Assembly (NCBI GenBank): GCA_934479825.1
Contig: CAKSOW010000027.1
Span: 1-34,256, forward strand
From: an uncultured Eubacteriales bacterium
Lineage (GTDB): Bacteria > Bacillota > Clostridia > Oscillospirales > CAG-382
Reading direction: 5' to 3'
DNA: 34,256 nt
Part shown: piece after piece, positions 24,122 to 32,101 of the stretch
Layout of the letters: every line of letters begins with the position of its first letter
How positions within the stretch are numbered: the first letter of the stretch is position 1
Notes under the pieces: generated by a model
Told to the model about the DNA's origin: nothing
The model's input: only the letters and a program-made list of their open reading frames with translations
The model's database searches: none
Made by a program: the position numbers and the translations under genes

Positions 24122-25845
24122 AGAAACGCTTTTCCGTCGAACTGTCTAAATTGACCGTCGCTTTAATCGTACTTTCCACGGTGAGCGCCGTTTCGGTGTG
24201 CGTCTTATTGTTTGTGCAGATGTACAGCAAAGCGCTTCTTCGCGACGCGCGCGTCAATTCAGAGCGAACCGTCAGCCTTGCGGCTCTTTCGGTGGATAAC
24301 TATCTGGATTCGATCAAAAATAACCTTGACCATATCCGGGAACTTATGCCGGAATGTGAGTCCACCGAAGATTTTGGGGCAAAAATGGCGGCGTTCTGCA
24401 AATTGCAGACGGATATCTATGCCGTCACCGTCTACGACGAAGCCGGTTCGCCGTTTCTTTGCGTCAGCGATGGGCTGGAAGTCAAACAAAACCGGTATGC
24501 CGGGTTGCTGTTTGACAAAAGCGGCATCACGGACGACGGCTACACGGTTTCTTCGCCGCATGTGCAGTCTTTGTTCAAGGGGCATTATCCATGGGTTGTC
24601 ACCATCAGCACCGAAACAGACAGTCCTTTGTTTGGCGAAAAAGTGCGTGTGGCTATCGATTTCCGGTTCTATGAAATCGCCAAATATATCGATCATATCG
24701 GCATGGGACGGCACGGGTACTGCTATGTGACCGATAAAAACGGCAATATTGTCTATCACCCCCAGCAACAGCTTCTGTATGCCGGATTAAAGACGGAAAA
24801 CAAGGATATTGTTTCCCTTGCGGACGGCGTACACACATTGGGAAATACGACGTATACGCTGGACACCGCTTCAAGCGGCGCTTGGCGCGTGGTGGGCGTA
24901 AGCTTTACCGATGAACTGGCCGCGGAGCGCCGCTCTCAGATCCTTACCGCGGTTTCCGGTGCGTTTTTGTGTTGTCTTATCGTATCGGTCGCAGCATTGG
25001 TCTTGTTTTCGAGATTGGTCAACCGTCCGGTCAAGAACTTAGTCAATGCCATGCGCGAATTTGAAAAAGGCGCAAAAGATTTTGAATACCGCGCCGGGTC
25101 TTTAAGCGTTGCCGAATTACAAGAATTGTCAGATTCGTTCGCACACATGTCGGAACGGATTAAATTATTGGTTGAGCGCGTGAGAAAAGACCAGACCGCG
25201 CTCCGGAAAACCGAATTAAAAGCCTTGCAGGCGCAGATCAACCCTCATTTTCTCTACAATACGCTGGATTCGATTCAATGGATGTGCGAAAGCGGCAACA
25301 CCGAAAACGCTGTCAAAATGGTGGGGGCGTTGGCAAAGCTGTTCCGAATCAGTATCAGCCGCGGAAAAGAATTCATCACCGTCAAAGAGGAAATGGAGCA
25401 CGCGAAAAGTTATCTTGTCATTCAAAGCTTCCGTTATAAAGATCAGTTCTCGTATCATTTCGATATCGAACCGGGTTTGGAGAGCTATTTGTGCAATAAG
25501 ATCACGGTACAGCCGCTTGTGGAAAACGCCATTTATCACGGCATTGACCGCATGGTGGATGAGGGCGAGATCAAAATCTGCGTCAAGACCGCGCCCGACT
25601 GCAAAAGCGACATTCTTATCACGGTTTCCGACAACGGCGTCGGCATGACTGCCGAGCAATGCCGGAAAATCTTGCAGAAGGAAAAGAGCGATTCGAGCGG
25701 CATTGGTGTGAAAAACGTCAATGACCGGCTTGTTATCTATTTCGGAAAAAAGTACGGTCTTACCATCGAAAGTGAGCCGGATGTGGGGACAACCGTCACG
25801 GTTCGCATTCCGAAAATCACAAAGGAGCTGGAAAATGAAATATAA
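24118..25845 (+). CDS. YesM/LytS-type sensor histidine kinase
   Basis: A 575-residue membrane sensor kinase. TM1 is at about 11-33, an extracellular sensing region with dCache features spans about 34-275, and TM2 is at about 278-300. A HAMP domain follows (SRLVNRPVKNLVNAMREFEKG). The His_kinase block INPHFLYNTLDSIQWM carries the phosphorylated His. The HATPase has N-box PLVENAIYHG and G1 DNGVGM. This is the YesM family that pairs with YesN-type regulators. It overlaps the regulator gene by 4 bases upstream and the binding-protein gene by 11 bases downstream, which indicates translational coupling and a stoichiometric three-part sensor. Confidence 0.93.
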   Translation: MKKRFSVELSKLTVALIVLSTVSAVSVCVLLFVQMYSKALLRDARVNSERTVSLAALSVDNYLDSIKNNLDHIRELMPECESTEDFGAKMAAFCKLQTDIYAVTVYDEAGSPFLCVSDGLEVKQNRYAGLLFDKSGITDDGYTVSSPHVQSLFKGHYPWVVTISTETDSPLFGEKVRVAIDFRFYEIAKYIDHIGMGRHGYCYVTDKNGNIVYHPQQQLLYAGLKTENKDIVSLADGVHTLGNTTYTLDTASSGAWRVVGVSFTDELAAERRSQILTAVSGAFLCCLIVSVAALVLFSRLVNRPVKNLVNAMREFEKGAKDFEYRAGSLSVAELQELSDSFAHMSERIKLLVERVRKDQTALRKTELKALQAQINPHFLYNTLDSIQWMCESGNTENAVKMVGALAKLFRISISRGKEFITVKEEMEHAKSYLVIQSFRYKDQFSYHFDIEPGLESYLCNKITVQPLVENAIYHGIDRMVDEGEIKICVKTAPDCKSDILITVSDNGVGMTAEQCRKILQKEKSDSSGIGVKNVNDRLVIYFGKKYGLTIESEPDVGTTVTVRIPKITKELENEI

Positions 25846-26809
25846 AATAGTGTTTTTATCCGTTCTTGCCGCACTTTTGTGTCTTGCACTTGTTTCGTGC
25901 GCCTCCTCGTTTTCGGATGACAAAACGCAGGTCGCCGTGATTGTTAAGGCGACAAATTCCGATTTCTGGCATAATGTGGAGGACGGCGTAAAAGCCGCGT
26001 CCATTGAATACAACGTTGCCGTCACCTTTGAGGGACCGGAAAGCGAAGAAGATGTCGCGGCGCAGAACAGACTCATCGAAAAGGCGATTTCCGACAGAGT
26101 GAACGCGATTGTGCTCTCGGCTATCAGCTATGACGATTCGTCTGCCCTTATCGAAAAAGCCGCCCGGAGCGGCATCAGGATCGTGACAATCGACAGCACG
26201 GCGGATTCGAGCCATATCAGTTTATTTATCGGTACGGACAACTATGATGCAGGAGCAAGAGCCGGAATGGCGGCTGTACAGAATTTTGCGCCGGGCGATG
26301 AGATACGCGTCGGACTTTTAAATATTTATGAGAGCACTGAAAACGGGCGGCAGCGTGAGGAGGGGTTCCGAAATTATATGGAAAACCTGCCGAATGCGGA
26401 AATTGTTGCGTCTGCCAATGTGGGAAGCAATACCATAAGCGCCACGGCCGGTGCGCTGTCGCTTTTATACAATCATCCGGAGATCAATGTTTTGGTGGGG
26501 TTCAACGAGTGGATGACGTTGGGCGTAGGCAACGCGATCGGGCAATCGGGATTGACGGACAAGGTAGAGGGAATCGGCTTTGACACGAATTTACACTGTG
26601 TTGAGATGGTCGAAACGGGCGAGCTTGACGCATTGATTGCCCAAAATCCGTTTGCTATTGGGTATCTTGGCGTGAAAGCCGCGTGCGACTTGGTCTCGGA
26701 TGCTTTTGCCTACGGCGATCAGAAAGAACTGTATACGGATGTCACCACTGTGACCCGGGATAATTTGTATGACAGTGATATACAGAAAATCCTGTTTCGG
26801 TTTCAATAA
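25835..26809 (+). CDS. Sugar-binding lipoprotein, probable sensor component
   Basis: A 324-residue Peripla_BP_4 (RbsB/XylF-like) protein. The signal peptide ends in lipobox LVSC with Cys22. Typical family blocks are VIVKATNSDFWHNVEDGVKAA, NAIVLSAISYDDSSALIEKA and IGTDNYDAGARAGMAAV. The ATG at 25835 has AAAGGAG upstream and lies inside the end of the kinase gene (11-base overlap). It is not followed by ATPase or permease genes, and MglB already serves the transporter, so a sensing role with the kinase is likely, as for XylFII with LytS in Clostridium beijerinckii. The sugar bound is unknown. A terminator follows. Confidence 0.88.
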   Translation: MKYKIVFLSVLAALLCLALVSCASSFSDDKTQVAVIVKATNSDFWHNVEDGVKAASIEYNVAVTFEGPESEEDVAAQNRLIEKAISDRVNAIVLSAISYDDSSALIEKAARSGIRIVTIDSTADSSHISLFIGTDNYDAGARAGMAAVQNFAPGDEIRVGLLNIYESTENGRQREEGFRNYMENLPNAEIVASANVGSNTISATAGALSLLYNHPEINVLVGFNEWMTLGVGNAIGQSGLTDKVEGIGFDTNLHCVEMVETGELDALIAQNPFAIGYLGVKAACDLVSDAFAYGDQKELYTDVTTVTRDNLYDSDIQKILFRFQ

Positions 26810-26823
26810 GAGAACGAAAATGC

Positions 26824-26846
26824 GGCTTTCCGGAAAAAGCCTTTTT
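26824..26846 (+). terminator. Intrinsic terminator of the sensor operon
   Basis: GGCTTT (26824-26829) pairs with AAAGCC (26836-26841) around a 6-base loop and is followed by five T residues, 14 bases after the stop codon. Confidence 0.7.
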
Positions 26847-26853
26847 CAACATA

Positions 26854-27897
26854 TTATAGCAAATTTTGCAGGGTGAGATCCTCATAAATGGCGTTATGGA
26901 TTTCTTCGCGCATCTTCATGATTACGCCGTAATCATACCCCTTGAAGCCACTCTGCCGGTTAAGACACCGCGTCGCGTTGGTCAAAAGAATCACATATAT
27001 CTTTTCTTCGCGGTTTATGAAAAAAGACATACCCGTATGACCGCAATGACCAAAACTGTGCTCTGGAAACAGTTTCCCGGTCTGTGCATATCGTGAATCG
27101 ACCATTTGATAGCCAAGTCCCCGCCCTTCTGCAAAATCCGGCGTATAATCGTGTTCGGCAAGCGCAAAATATTCTTCCGGATAAAGTACCGGGCTTTTTT
27201 CAAGCACTGCCTTGATAAAACGTTCGATGTCCGCTGCTGTCCAAAAAGACGCTCCGTTTCCGCCGATGCCGCGCATGGCATATACGATTTCATCGTCTGC
27301 CATGTATTCCCCCACATACTCTCTTTTGTAACAAGCAACCGCATTCGGCTCATCTGTGGCAATATTGAATCGTGCCCGTGTAAGTCCAAGCTGCGGTTTC
27401 AAATACGTATAGAAAATCTCATCCAACGGCTTGTTGTAAAGCTTTTCAAGGATAAAACCGAGTAAAATATACCCGGAGCATGAGTAGATATACGAGCTTC
27501 CCGGTGCAAAAGCCAGTGGCACGGACAAAATGAATTCTGCCATAGCGTCACGCCCTTCGTCTGCAAGTTTGCGTGAAAACTCTTTTCTTACAATCCCGGA
27601 GGTATGGGTCAACAGTTGCTGTACCGTGATATTTTTCTTTTCCGACGGCACATTCGGAAAATATTTTTCAAGTGTATCTGAAAGCATCATGCGTTTTTCA
27701 CCGCATGCCTTTAAAATCAACGTCGATGTGACAAGTACCTTTCCCATGCTGGCAACATCAAAATAAGTCTCCTTGTCCGCATCCGGTGAAGACAGAAAGA
27801 CCGTGTTTCCGTTAAGGTTAACCAGTAATGCATAGGCGTCAAAACGTTTTTCGGCAAGTTTGGATTTCATAAGAGTATCGGTTTTTGTAAGATTCAT
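26854..27897 (-). CDS. Beta-lactamase-fold serine hydrolase (class C/EstB-like)
   Basis: A 347-residue protein of the serine beta-lactamase/DD-peptidase superfamily. The SxxK motif is Ser50-Met-Gly-Lys53 and the third motif is HTG (His287-Thr288-Gly289). The second motif, normally Y-x-N, reads Tyr138-Ser-Cys140 in a GYILLG context. No signal peptide is visible, so it may be an intracellular esterase or peptidase rather than an antibiotic-resistance enzyme. The ATG is preceded by AAAGGAG about 10 bases away. It is divergent from the AraC regulator at 28076, which probably controls it. Confidence 0.87.
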   Translation of the reverse strand: MNLTKTDTLMKSKLAEKRFDAYALLVNLNGNTVFLSSPDADKETYFDVASMGKVLVTSTLILKACGEKRMMLSDTLEKYFPNVPSEKKNITVQQLLTHTSGIVRKEFSRKLADEGRDAMAEFILSVPLAFAPGSSYIYSCSGYILLGFILEKLYNKPLDEIFYTYLKPQLGLTRARFNIATDEPNAVACYKREYVGEYMADDEIVYAMRGIGGNGASFWTAADIERFIKAVLEKSPVLYPEEYFALAEHDYTPDFAEGRGLGYQMVDSRYAQTGKLFPEHSFGHCGHTGMSFFINREEKIYVILLTNATRCLNRQSGFKGYDYGVIMKMREEIHNAIYEDLTLQNLL

Positions 27898-27945
27898 ACT
27901 GTCCAGACTCCTTTGATTTTTTGTATATATCCCTTTTTTGGTTTT

Positions 27946-27974
27946 ATTATATCTTTTGTTTTCTGCTTATGCAA
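27946..27974 (-). promoter_or_regulatory. Promoter of the serine hydrolase gene
   Basis: On the minus strand a perfect TATAAT (27951-27946) with TTGCAT 17 bases upstream (27974-27969). The weak -35 allows for activator control. Confidence 0.5.
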
Positions 27975-28016
27975 TATGAAATTTCGGTCAATTAGCACAA
28001 AACCGGTCGTTTTCTC

Positions 28017-28045
28017 TTGACAGAAAGCACTTAATTCGATATACT
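28017..28045 (+). promoter_or_regulatory. Promoter of the AraC regulator gene
   Basis: TTGACA (28017-28022), a 17-base spacer and TATACT (28040-28045), 30 bases before the start codon; a near-consensus vegetative promoter. Confidence 0.8.
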
Positions 28046-28075
28046 GAAGCCAATAAGAGAAAAAGGAGTCTTTCC

Positions 28076-28870
28076 ATGTCTCACATTTTGAATGTTTCCG
28101 ATTGGCAAACCATACGTTTTATCGATATTTTTTCAGTAAGCAGCCAGAAAGCCGGCACAGAGTGTCACTATTTCGGACATACCGACCTTTACCAGCTTGC
28201 ATTCAAGATAAAAGGAACGACAGCAATCGTCTACAATGGCAAACCGCTGGATTTTTCACCTAACCATGCGGTTTATCTCCCCAAAGAAACGCGTCCCGAC
28301 ATAGAATACCACAAGAGATTTGTTTCCGAAGGCAGCAGTATTTGTCTGTTTTTTGACGCGCCGTGTTTCTTGAACCGAGACGCTTTTTCGGTTCCATTAC
28401 CGCAAAACACGGCAAGTTCGCTTTTTCACAAATTATTATGGTTGTGGAAATCGGGAAAAAAGGATGATTTTTCGCTGTATTCCGTCTTTTTTGAGTTATT
28501 ATCATTAGTGAATGCCAAGCTTTCCGACAGGGAAAAGCATCCTGCTTTTTTAAGGGAGGCTACCGAATATTTACAAGCGCATGCCTGTGATGCCTTTATC
28601 GATTTTGACATACTTGCCGCTCACTATGGCATAAGTGCCGACCGGTTCCGGCGCATTTTTAAAAGGGCCGAGAATGTTTCGCCGCTTGGATTTATCGCTC
28701 AGATACGATTGGAACGCATACGGACTCTTTTACGGGAAACAGAGTTATCTTTCACGGAAATTGCCGGCATGACCGGTTTTTCGGACTTGAACTATTTTTC
28801 GCGCTTTTTTAAGAAACATACCGGGGTTTCAGCCAGTGAATACAAGTATCGCTATCGTGGACTATTTTGA
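28076..28870 (+). CDS. AraC-family transcriptional regulator
   Basis: A 264-residue AraC/XylS-type regulator. The N-terminal half (about 1-150) looks like a cupin ligand-binding domain, with the FGHTDLYQLAFKIKG strand and LPKETRPDIEYHKRFVSEG. The C-terminal double helix-turn-helix (about 165-262) has DFDILAAHYGISADRFRRIFKRAENVSPLG and the family signature FTEIAGMTGFSDLNYFSRFFKKHTGVSASEYK. The ATG follows AAAAGGAG. It is divergent from the serine hydrolase with a shared 178-base control region. The ligand is unknown, and it may control more distant genes. Confidence 0.92.
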   Translation: MSHILNVSDWQTIRFIDIFSVSSQKAGTECHYFGHTDLYQLAFKIKGTTAIVYNGKPLDFSPNHAVYLPKETRPDIEYHKRFVSEGSSICLFFDAPCFLNRDAFSVPLPQNTASSLFHKLLWLWKSGKKDDFSLYSVFFELLSLVNAKLSDREKHPAFLREATEYLQAHACDAFIDFDILAAHYGISADRFRRIFKRAENVSPLGFIAQIRLERIRTLLRETELSFTEIAGMTGFSDLNYFSRFFKKHTGVSASEYKYRYRGLF

Positions 28871-28879
28871 TGTCCGATG

Positions 28880-29062
28880 ATTTGGTTTTTCCCGAAAAGC
28901 CTCCAAAAGGAGCAAGCCTTTGTTGCAAAAGGCCCGGAAAGGGTGCTTTTCGCGAAACGAAAAGCGCTCTTTCCAGGCTTTTCCGAAAAAGAAAAGCATG
29001 CCCCTTTTGTTACTTTTCGCAAAAGTAACAGCGGCTCCCCAGCCGCCCCTCACAGGGCAGCA
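28880..29062. repeat. Hairpin array downstream of the AraC gene
   Basis: A gene-free stretch made of consecutive short inverted repeats: CTCC/GGAG, GCCTTT/AAAGGC, a long GGAAAG...CTTTCC hairpin with a GCTTTTCG/CGAAAAGC core, GCTTTTC/GAAAAGC, GTTACTTTT/AAAAGTAAC and CTCACGC/GCGTGAG just beyond. Open frames crossing it on both strands are low-complexity by-products. It may be an extragenic palindromic repeat family; this needs genome-wide comparison. Confidence 0.55.
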
Positions 29063-29110
29063 AACTCACGCTTCGCGTGAGCATAGGTAGGCGGCATGGC
29101 CGCCCGACAA

Positions 29111-29142
29111 AAAGCGGCAGGGTCAAAAGACCCTGCCGCTTT
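29111..29142. terminator. Bidirectional terminator between AraC and DMT genes
   Basis: A perfect 14-base stem (29111-29124 with 29129-29142) with an AAAA loop. On the minus strand it is followed by TTTTT and lies 7 bases past the DMT transporter stop codon. Confidence 0.8.
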
Positions 29143-29148
29143 CTCCTT

Positions 29149-30087
29149 TTAAGCTTCGCTTAACCCCTCAGCTACCCCAAGAACAATAATGCCAGCAAAT
29201 ACGACCGCAATTGACGCATAATGTTTCCAGGAAAGCTTTTCTTTTAAGAAAATACGACTCCATAATACCGATGCCGCGCAGTACGCCGAAATAACCGGCG
29301 CCGCTCCTACGGGATTGGCCGCAATCGCATAAATATAGGCAAACTGACCGGCTGTCTCACATACCGCACCTAATCCCTTGAAGCCTTCCGCTTTGATAGT
29401 TAATTTCTGTTTCCGGATGATCACAACATAGATAAACGCCACAACCGCCATAAATAAGAATGTCAGCTCATATGCCACATTTGCTGTATCTTCCGGCAGA
29501 TAATGGAACACATTCGGCATAAACGTGTTTTCTTCGTCTAAGATAATACTGTCAAAGAACGTGCCAAGCGCATCTATCACGCAATACAGAATCGGTAATA
29601 ATATCGCAAGAACGCTCTTGGAATACTTGACATTGGCGCCGCTTTGTCTGGCAGCTCTCGCTTCTTCGTTTTCCGCATATTCCGAAATGCCGAGTAACAG
29701 CACTCCGGCACATACTAAAACCACGCCGACCGTCGAAAGACCGTCAATGGTTTGCCCAAGCACCAGGAAACACAAAATAGCGGCAAGTGCGCCCGAAGAA
29801 TTGCAGATCGGTGAAGAGACCGAAAGCTCAATATACCGAAGTGTAACATAGCCGAATATCATAGATAAAATGTACATACTGGACGCAGGTAAATAGTATA
29901 GAACCGCTTCAAAGGAGATCGGCGTACCGGTTGTAATCTCAATGATCGCATGGATACCCATGACAAGTCCCACCGCCATAACCATTTTCCAATGACTGTA
30001 TGTATCCGACGGCTTTGAACCGATCTTACTGAACAGATCCGAACCGCTCCAAAACAAAAGCGCTGTCAGCGCAAGAATCAACCACAT
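29149..30087 (-). CDS. DMT-superfamily (EamA-type) transporter
   Basis: A 312-residue membrane protein with about ten predicted helices in two EamA-like halves of five. The second half ends with the typical ISAYCAASVLWSRIFLKEKLSWKHYASIAVVFAGIIVLG, matching the conserved EamA helix-loop-helix before the last helix. A charged loop lies between the halves (about 172-195). DMT proteins export or import small metabolites; the substrate is unknown. I chose the ATG at 30087, which has GGGAGG eight bases upstream; the open frame starts six codons earlier at a TTG. The promoter is TTGATT-17-TAGAAT. Confidence 0.87.
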   Translation of the reverse strand: MWLILALTALLFWSGSDLFSKIGSKPSDTYSHWKMVMAVGLVMGIHAIIEITTGTPISFEAVLYYLPASSMYILSMIFGYVTLRYIELSVSSPICNSSGALAAILCFLVLGQTIDGLSTVGVVLVCAGVLLLGISEYAENEEARAARQSGANVKYSKSVLAILLPILYCVIDALGTFFDSIILDEENTFMPNVFHYLPEDTANVAYELTFLFMAVVAFIYVVIIRKQKLTIKAEGFKGLGAVCETAGQFAYIYAIAANPVGAAPVISAYCAASVLWSRIFLKEKLSWKHYASIAVVFAGIIVLGVAEGLSEA

Positions 30088-30121
30088 ATAATTTTTTCCT
30101 CCCAATATAAAATGCTTTTAT

Positions 30122-30150
30122 ATTCTAACAAAAAAATGTAAATAAATCAA
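30122..30150 (-). promoter_or_regulatory. Promoter of the DMT transporter gene
   Basis: On the minus strand TTGATT (30150-30145), a 17-base spacer and TAGAAT (30127-30122), 35 bases before the ATG. Confidence 0.65.
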
Positions 30151-30207
30151 GTATTTTAAGATTTTTGTGACAAAGACATTTTTGATCAGCCACCCGGCAA
30201 GACAAAG

Positions 30208-30250
30208 AAAAAGGCAATTGACACATTTTTCATGTATCAGTTGCCTTTTT
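30208..30250. terminator. Intrinsic terminator of the RNHCP gene
   Basis: AAAAAGGCAA (30208-30217) pairs with TTGCCTTTTT (30241-30250); the inner part also pairs with two mismatches. A T-rich run follows on the minus strand, 35 bases after the RNHCP stop. Confidence 0.75.
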
Positions 30251-30284
30251 TCGGGTATCTCAAAACAATATTTTGTGTTCTCAG

Positions 30285-30710
30285 CTATTTCATACTTCCG
30301 TTGCCGCCCATAAGGTTTGTCATTTCTTCAATGCGTTCCAACGGAAAAGGAGGAGCGCACAAAGGTTTCATGGCAATGCTCATGAGTTTCATCGGATTGT
30401 CGTCTGCCGCTACGCGGTTGGAACTTAGCGCGCCGCAGCGCTTACAGCGGTGTATGATCGCCCATTCGCCGCCGTTTCGCACCCAGACCGCAATCGGTTC
30501 CATTAAGCCGCCGCAATCGCTTTCACGGTCGCCCGGCGTAAGATCGACATGCAAACTGCATAAGCAGTTCGGGCAATGGTTTCGGTGGTCGCTTCCGGCG
30601 TTTTGCGGCGTCACAAGACGGCCGCAGAATTTGCAGGTAAAGCTGTCGTGGCAGGCGTGTGTTTTATAATACCCATTTTCAAAAGATTTACGTTTGTTTT
30701 CTCTGTTCAT
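30285..30710 (-). CDS. RNHCP-domain zinc-ribbon protein
   Basis: A 141-residue small cytosolic protein. Two CxxC pairs lie in the N-terminal half: Cys26/Cys29 (FTCKFCG) and Cys46/Cys49 within RNHCPNC, the motif that names the RNHCP family. A third pair occurs in HRCKRCG near residue 93. The pattern implies one or two bound zinc ions. Function is unknown in the family. The ATG at 30710 has GGAGGAA immediately upstream; the open frame extends eight codons further to a non-ATG start without a site. It lies downstream of the small conserved gene at 30861. Confidence 0.88.
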   Translation of the reverse strand: MNRENKRKSFENGYYKTHACHDSFTCKFCGRLVTPQNAGSDHRNHCPNCLCSLHVDLTPGDRESDCGGLMEPIAVWVRNGGEWAIIHRCKRCGALSSNRVAADDNPMKLMSIAMKPLCAPPFPLERIEEMTNLMGGNGSMK

Positions 30711-30860
30711 GTTTCCTCCGGACGATATAAACATTCGCCGGGAGGAACGGCATGTGTGGATTTGCCGGCCTCCCGGTCAGTCTACACACTCCGAAGCATA
30801 ATTACGGTTTTTCAAAAAGTTACTCCTGTTCATTTGTGGTTTAAAGGATTGTTTGTTTTT

Positions 30861-31067
30861 TCAACTGCTTTTGCGGAAAGCTACTGTCTGATTCTTCATC
30901 GAGATCTTTTCGACTTGGTAGCCATACGCCGCAAGTTCTTTTTTGCTTGTTAAAAAGGAATGGTCCAGCGGAACACCGGCAATTGTTTCGATTTCGGCAA
31001 AGGAAAGCGTAATATCCTCCGATGCGTTTTCTTTTATCCATTCCCATAAGGCTTGGTATTTGCTCAT
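30861..31067 (-). CDS. Small conserved protein of unknown function
   Basis: A 68-residue protein beginning MSKYQALWEWIKENASEDITLSF. A compact motif LSFAEIETIAGVPLDHSFLTSKKELAAYGYQVEKISMKNQTVAF follows, which recalls a widespread Firmicute small-protein family (DUF7662-like, from memory). The ATG is preceded by AAAGGGGTG. The composition and motif argue for a real gene even though it is short. It may be co-transcribed with RNHCP, 150 bases downstream. No function can be assigned. Confidence 0.75.
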   Translation of the reverse strand: MSKYQALWEWIKENASEDITLSFAEIETIAGVPLDHSFLTSKKELAAYGYQVEKISMKNQTVAFRKSS

Positions 31068-31179
31068 GATTCACCCCTTTTTCGGCTGATATATACCTTA
31101 CAACGATAGTATACCTAATACCGGCGGGTTTGTCAAGAGGTGTTGATGTTATAGGCGAATTCAACGTGTTGGTTTGTCA

Positions 31180-31356
31180 ATGATATGTTACACCGAGTTT
31201 CAGAAAAATTATTGAGAGCAGCTTGGGAAGAGTTCCCGTTAAGCAGACGGACTTTCCTGCAAGAAACTCAAAAAGCTATTACACGGTGTTGTCATCAAAT
31301 TCTTTGACGGCATTGAACCGGCAAAGGAGTGGATATTGGATGAGCGAAATGTTTAA
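31180..31356 (+). pseudogene. Possible gene remnant
   Basis: One frame starting ATG at 31180 runs 58 codons to a TAA at 31354 but holds two internal stop codons. The last 37 codons are uninterrupted and read protein-like (VVIKFFDGIEPAKEWILDE). No ribosome binding site is evident. It lies at the boundary where the sequence becomes AT-rich, so it could be the debris of an insertion. The family is not recognised; chance is a real alternative. The remaining 31068-31520 contains only this and the terminator. Confidence 0.3.
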
Positions 31357-31406
31357 AAGTGAAACTGCAGTTGAATAAAAATCATGCCGCAACACAAAAG
31401 AATAAA

Positions 31407-31445
31407 AGGAGCGCAGCCTTCGGTTTGTCCGAGGGCTGCGCTCCT
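31407..31445. terminator. Terminator downstream of the XRE gene
   Basis: A perfect 12-base outer stem (31407-31418 with 31434-31445) and an inner TTCGG/CCGAG pairing. On the minus strand it is followed by a T-rich run, 75 bases after the XRE stop; T residues also follow on the plus strand. Confidence 0.8.
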
Positions 31446-31520
31446 GATTTTTTGTTGTTGATTTTTGGATATCAACGATTGAGATATCTCGACAAACGGG
31501 AATTTGTTGTGATGTAAGTT

Positions 31521-31958
31521 TTATCTTTTCTTAAAAAACAAAATAAATTGTGCAACCGCACTACCTGAACAAAGTGCCAGGGAAAAGCATGAAAGTCCCA
31601 ACTCTATACCAGTCGGATTAGAAGATACAATCATCAACCAGCAAAATGCCGCTACTGTAAAACAAATTGCAGCTATCAGATGTCCTTTTTTCTTTTTTGA
31701 AATTAAGCATTCATTTTCCTGTGTTGCATCTTGGACAGCGGGGATATCCTTGTCACTTTCATAATCATCATTCAACAGATAATCTGTTGTAACTCCGAAC
31801 AGTTTACTGATCTGCAATACATTTTGTGCATCAGGCAGTGCGGTTCCATTCTCCCAACGACTGATTGCCTGTCGAGAAACATTCATTTTTTCTGCAAAAT
31901 CTTCCTGTGACCACCCATGCGCCTTTCTAATGCTAACTATTTTTTCTGACAATGTCAT
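31521..31958 (-). CDS. XRE-family regulator with two transmembrane helices
   Basis: A 145-residue regulator. The N-terminal Cro/CI helix-turn-helix (about 5-60) has GWSQEDFAEKMNVSRQAISRWENGTALPD, the typical HTH_3 sequence. A charged linker (about 66-90) leads to two hydrophobic helices (about 92-110 and 118-141) ending in a KKR tail. Such membrane-anchored XRE proteins are common in Firmicutes and often control nearby envelope or stress genes. The ATG follows AAGGAGG. It lies in the AT-rich segment, downstream of the phosphatidyltransferase/acetyltransferase pair. Target genes are unknown. Confidence 0.88.
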   Translation of the reverse strand: MTLSEKIVSIRKAHGWSQEDFAEKMNVSRQAISRWENGTALPDAQNVLQISKLFGVTTDYLLNDDYESDKDIPAVQDATQENECLISKKKKGHLIAAICFTVAAFCWLMIVSSNPTGIELGLSCFSLALCSGSAVAQFILFFKKR

Positions 31959-32059
31959 AGAAAAACCTCCTTGGCTGTGATGACTTCATTATATGAAAAA
32001 ACGAGCAAAAGCACCACCGCACCAACTTTACATTTCCGCAACATGACTTTACATACCTA

Positions 32060-32083
32060 CAAATTCTTATTTTCCTAACTGTT
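32060..32083. repeat. 24-base direct repeat, left copy
   Basis: Matches 33091-33114 at 22 of 24 positions in the same orientation. It lies between the XRE gene and the stop codon of the phosphatidyltransferase, 18 bases from that stop. Confidence 0.75.
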
Positions 32084-32101
32084 CGACCTATTGGAATTGG
32101 C

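Noticed and set aside
25216..26076. 286-codon antisense frame over the kinase and binding-protein junction
   Set aside because: Shadow of two well-supported plus-strand genes.
28862..29080. Small open frames on both strands within the hairpin array
   Set aside because: The products are Phe/Lys/Arg-rich by-products of the inverted repeats, with no credible start signal.
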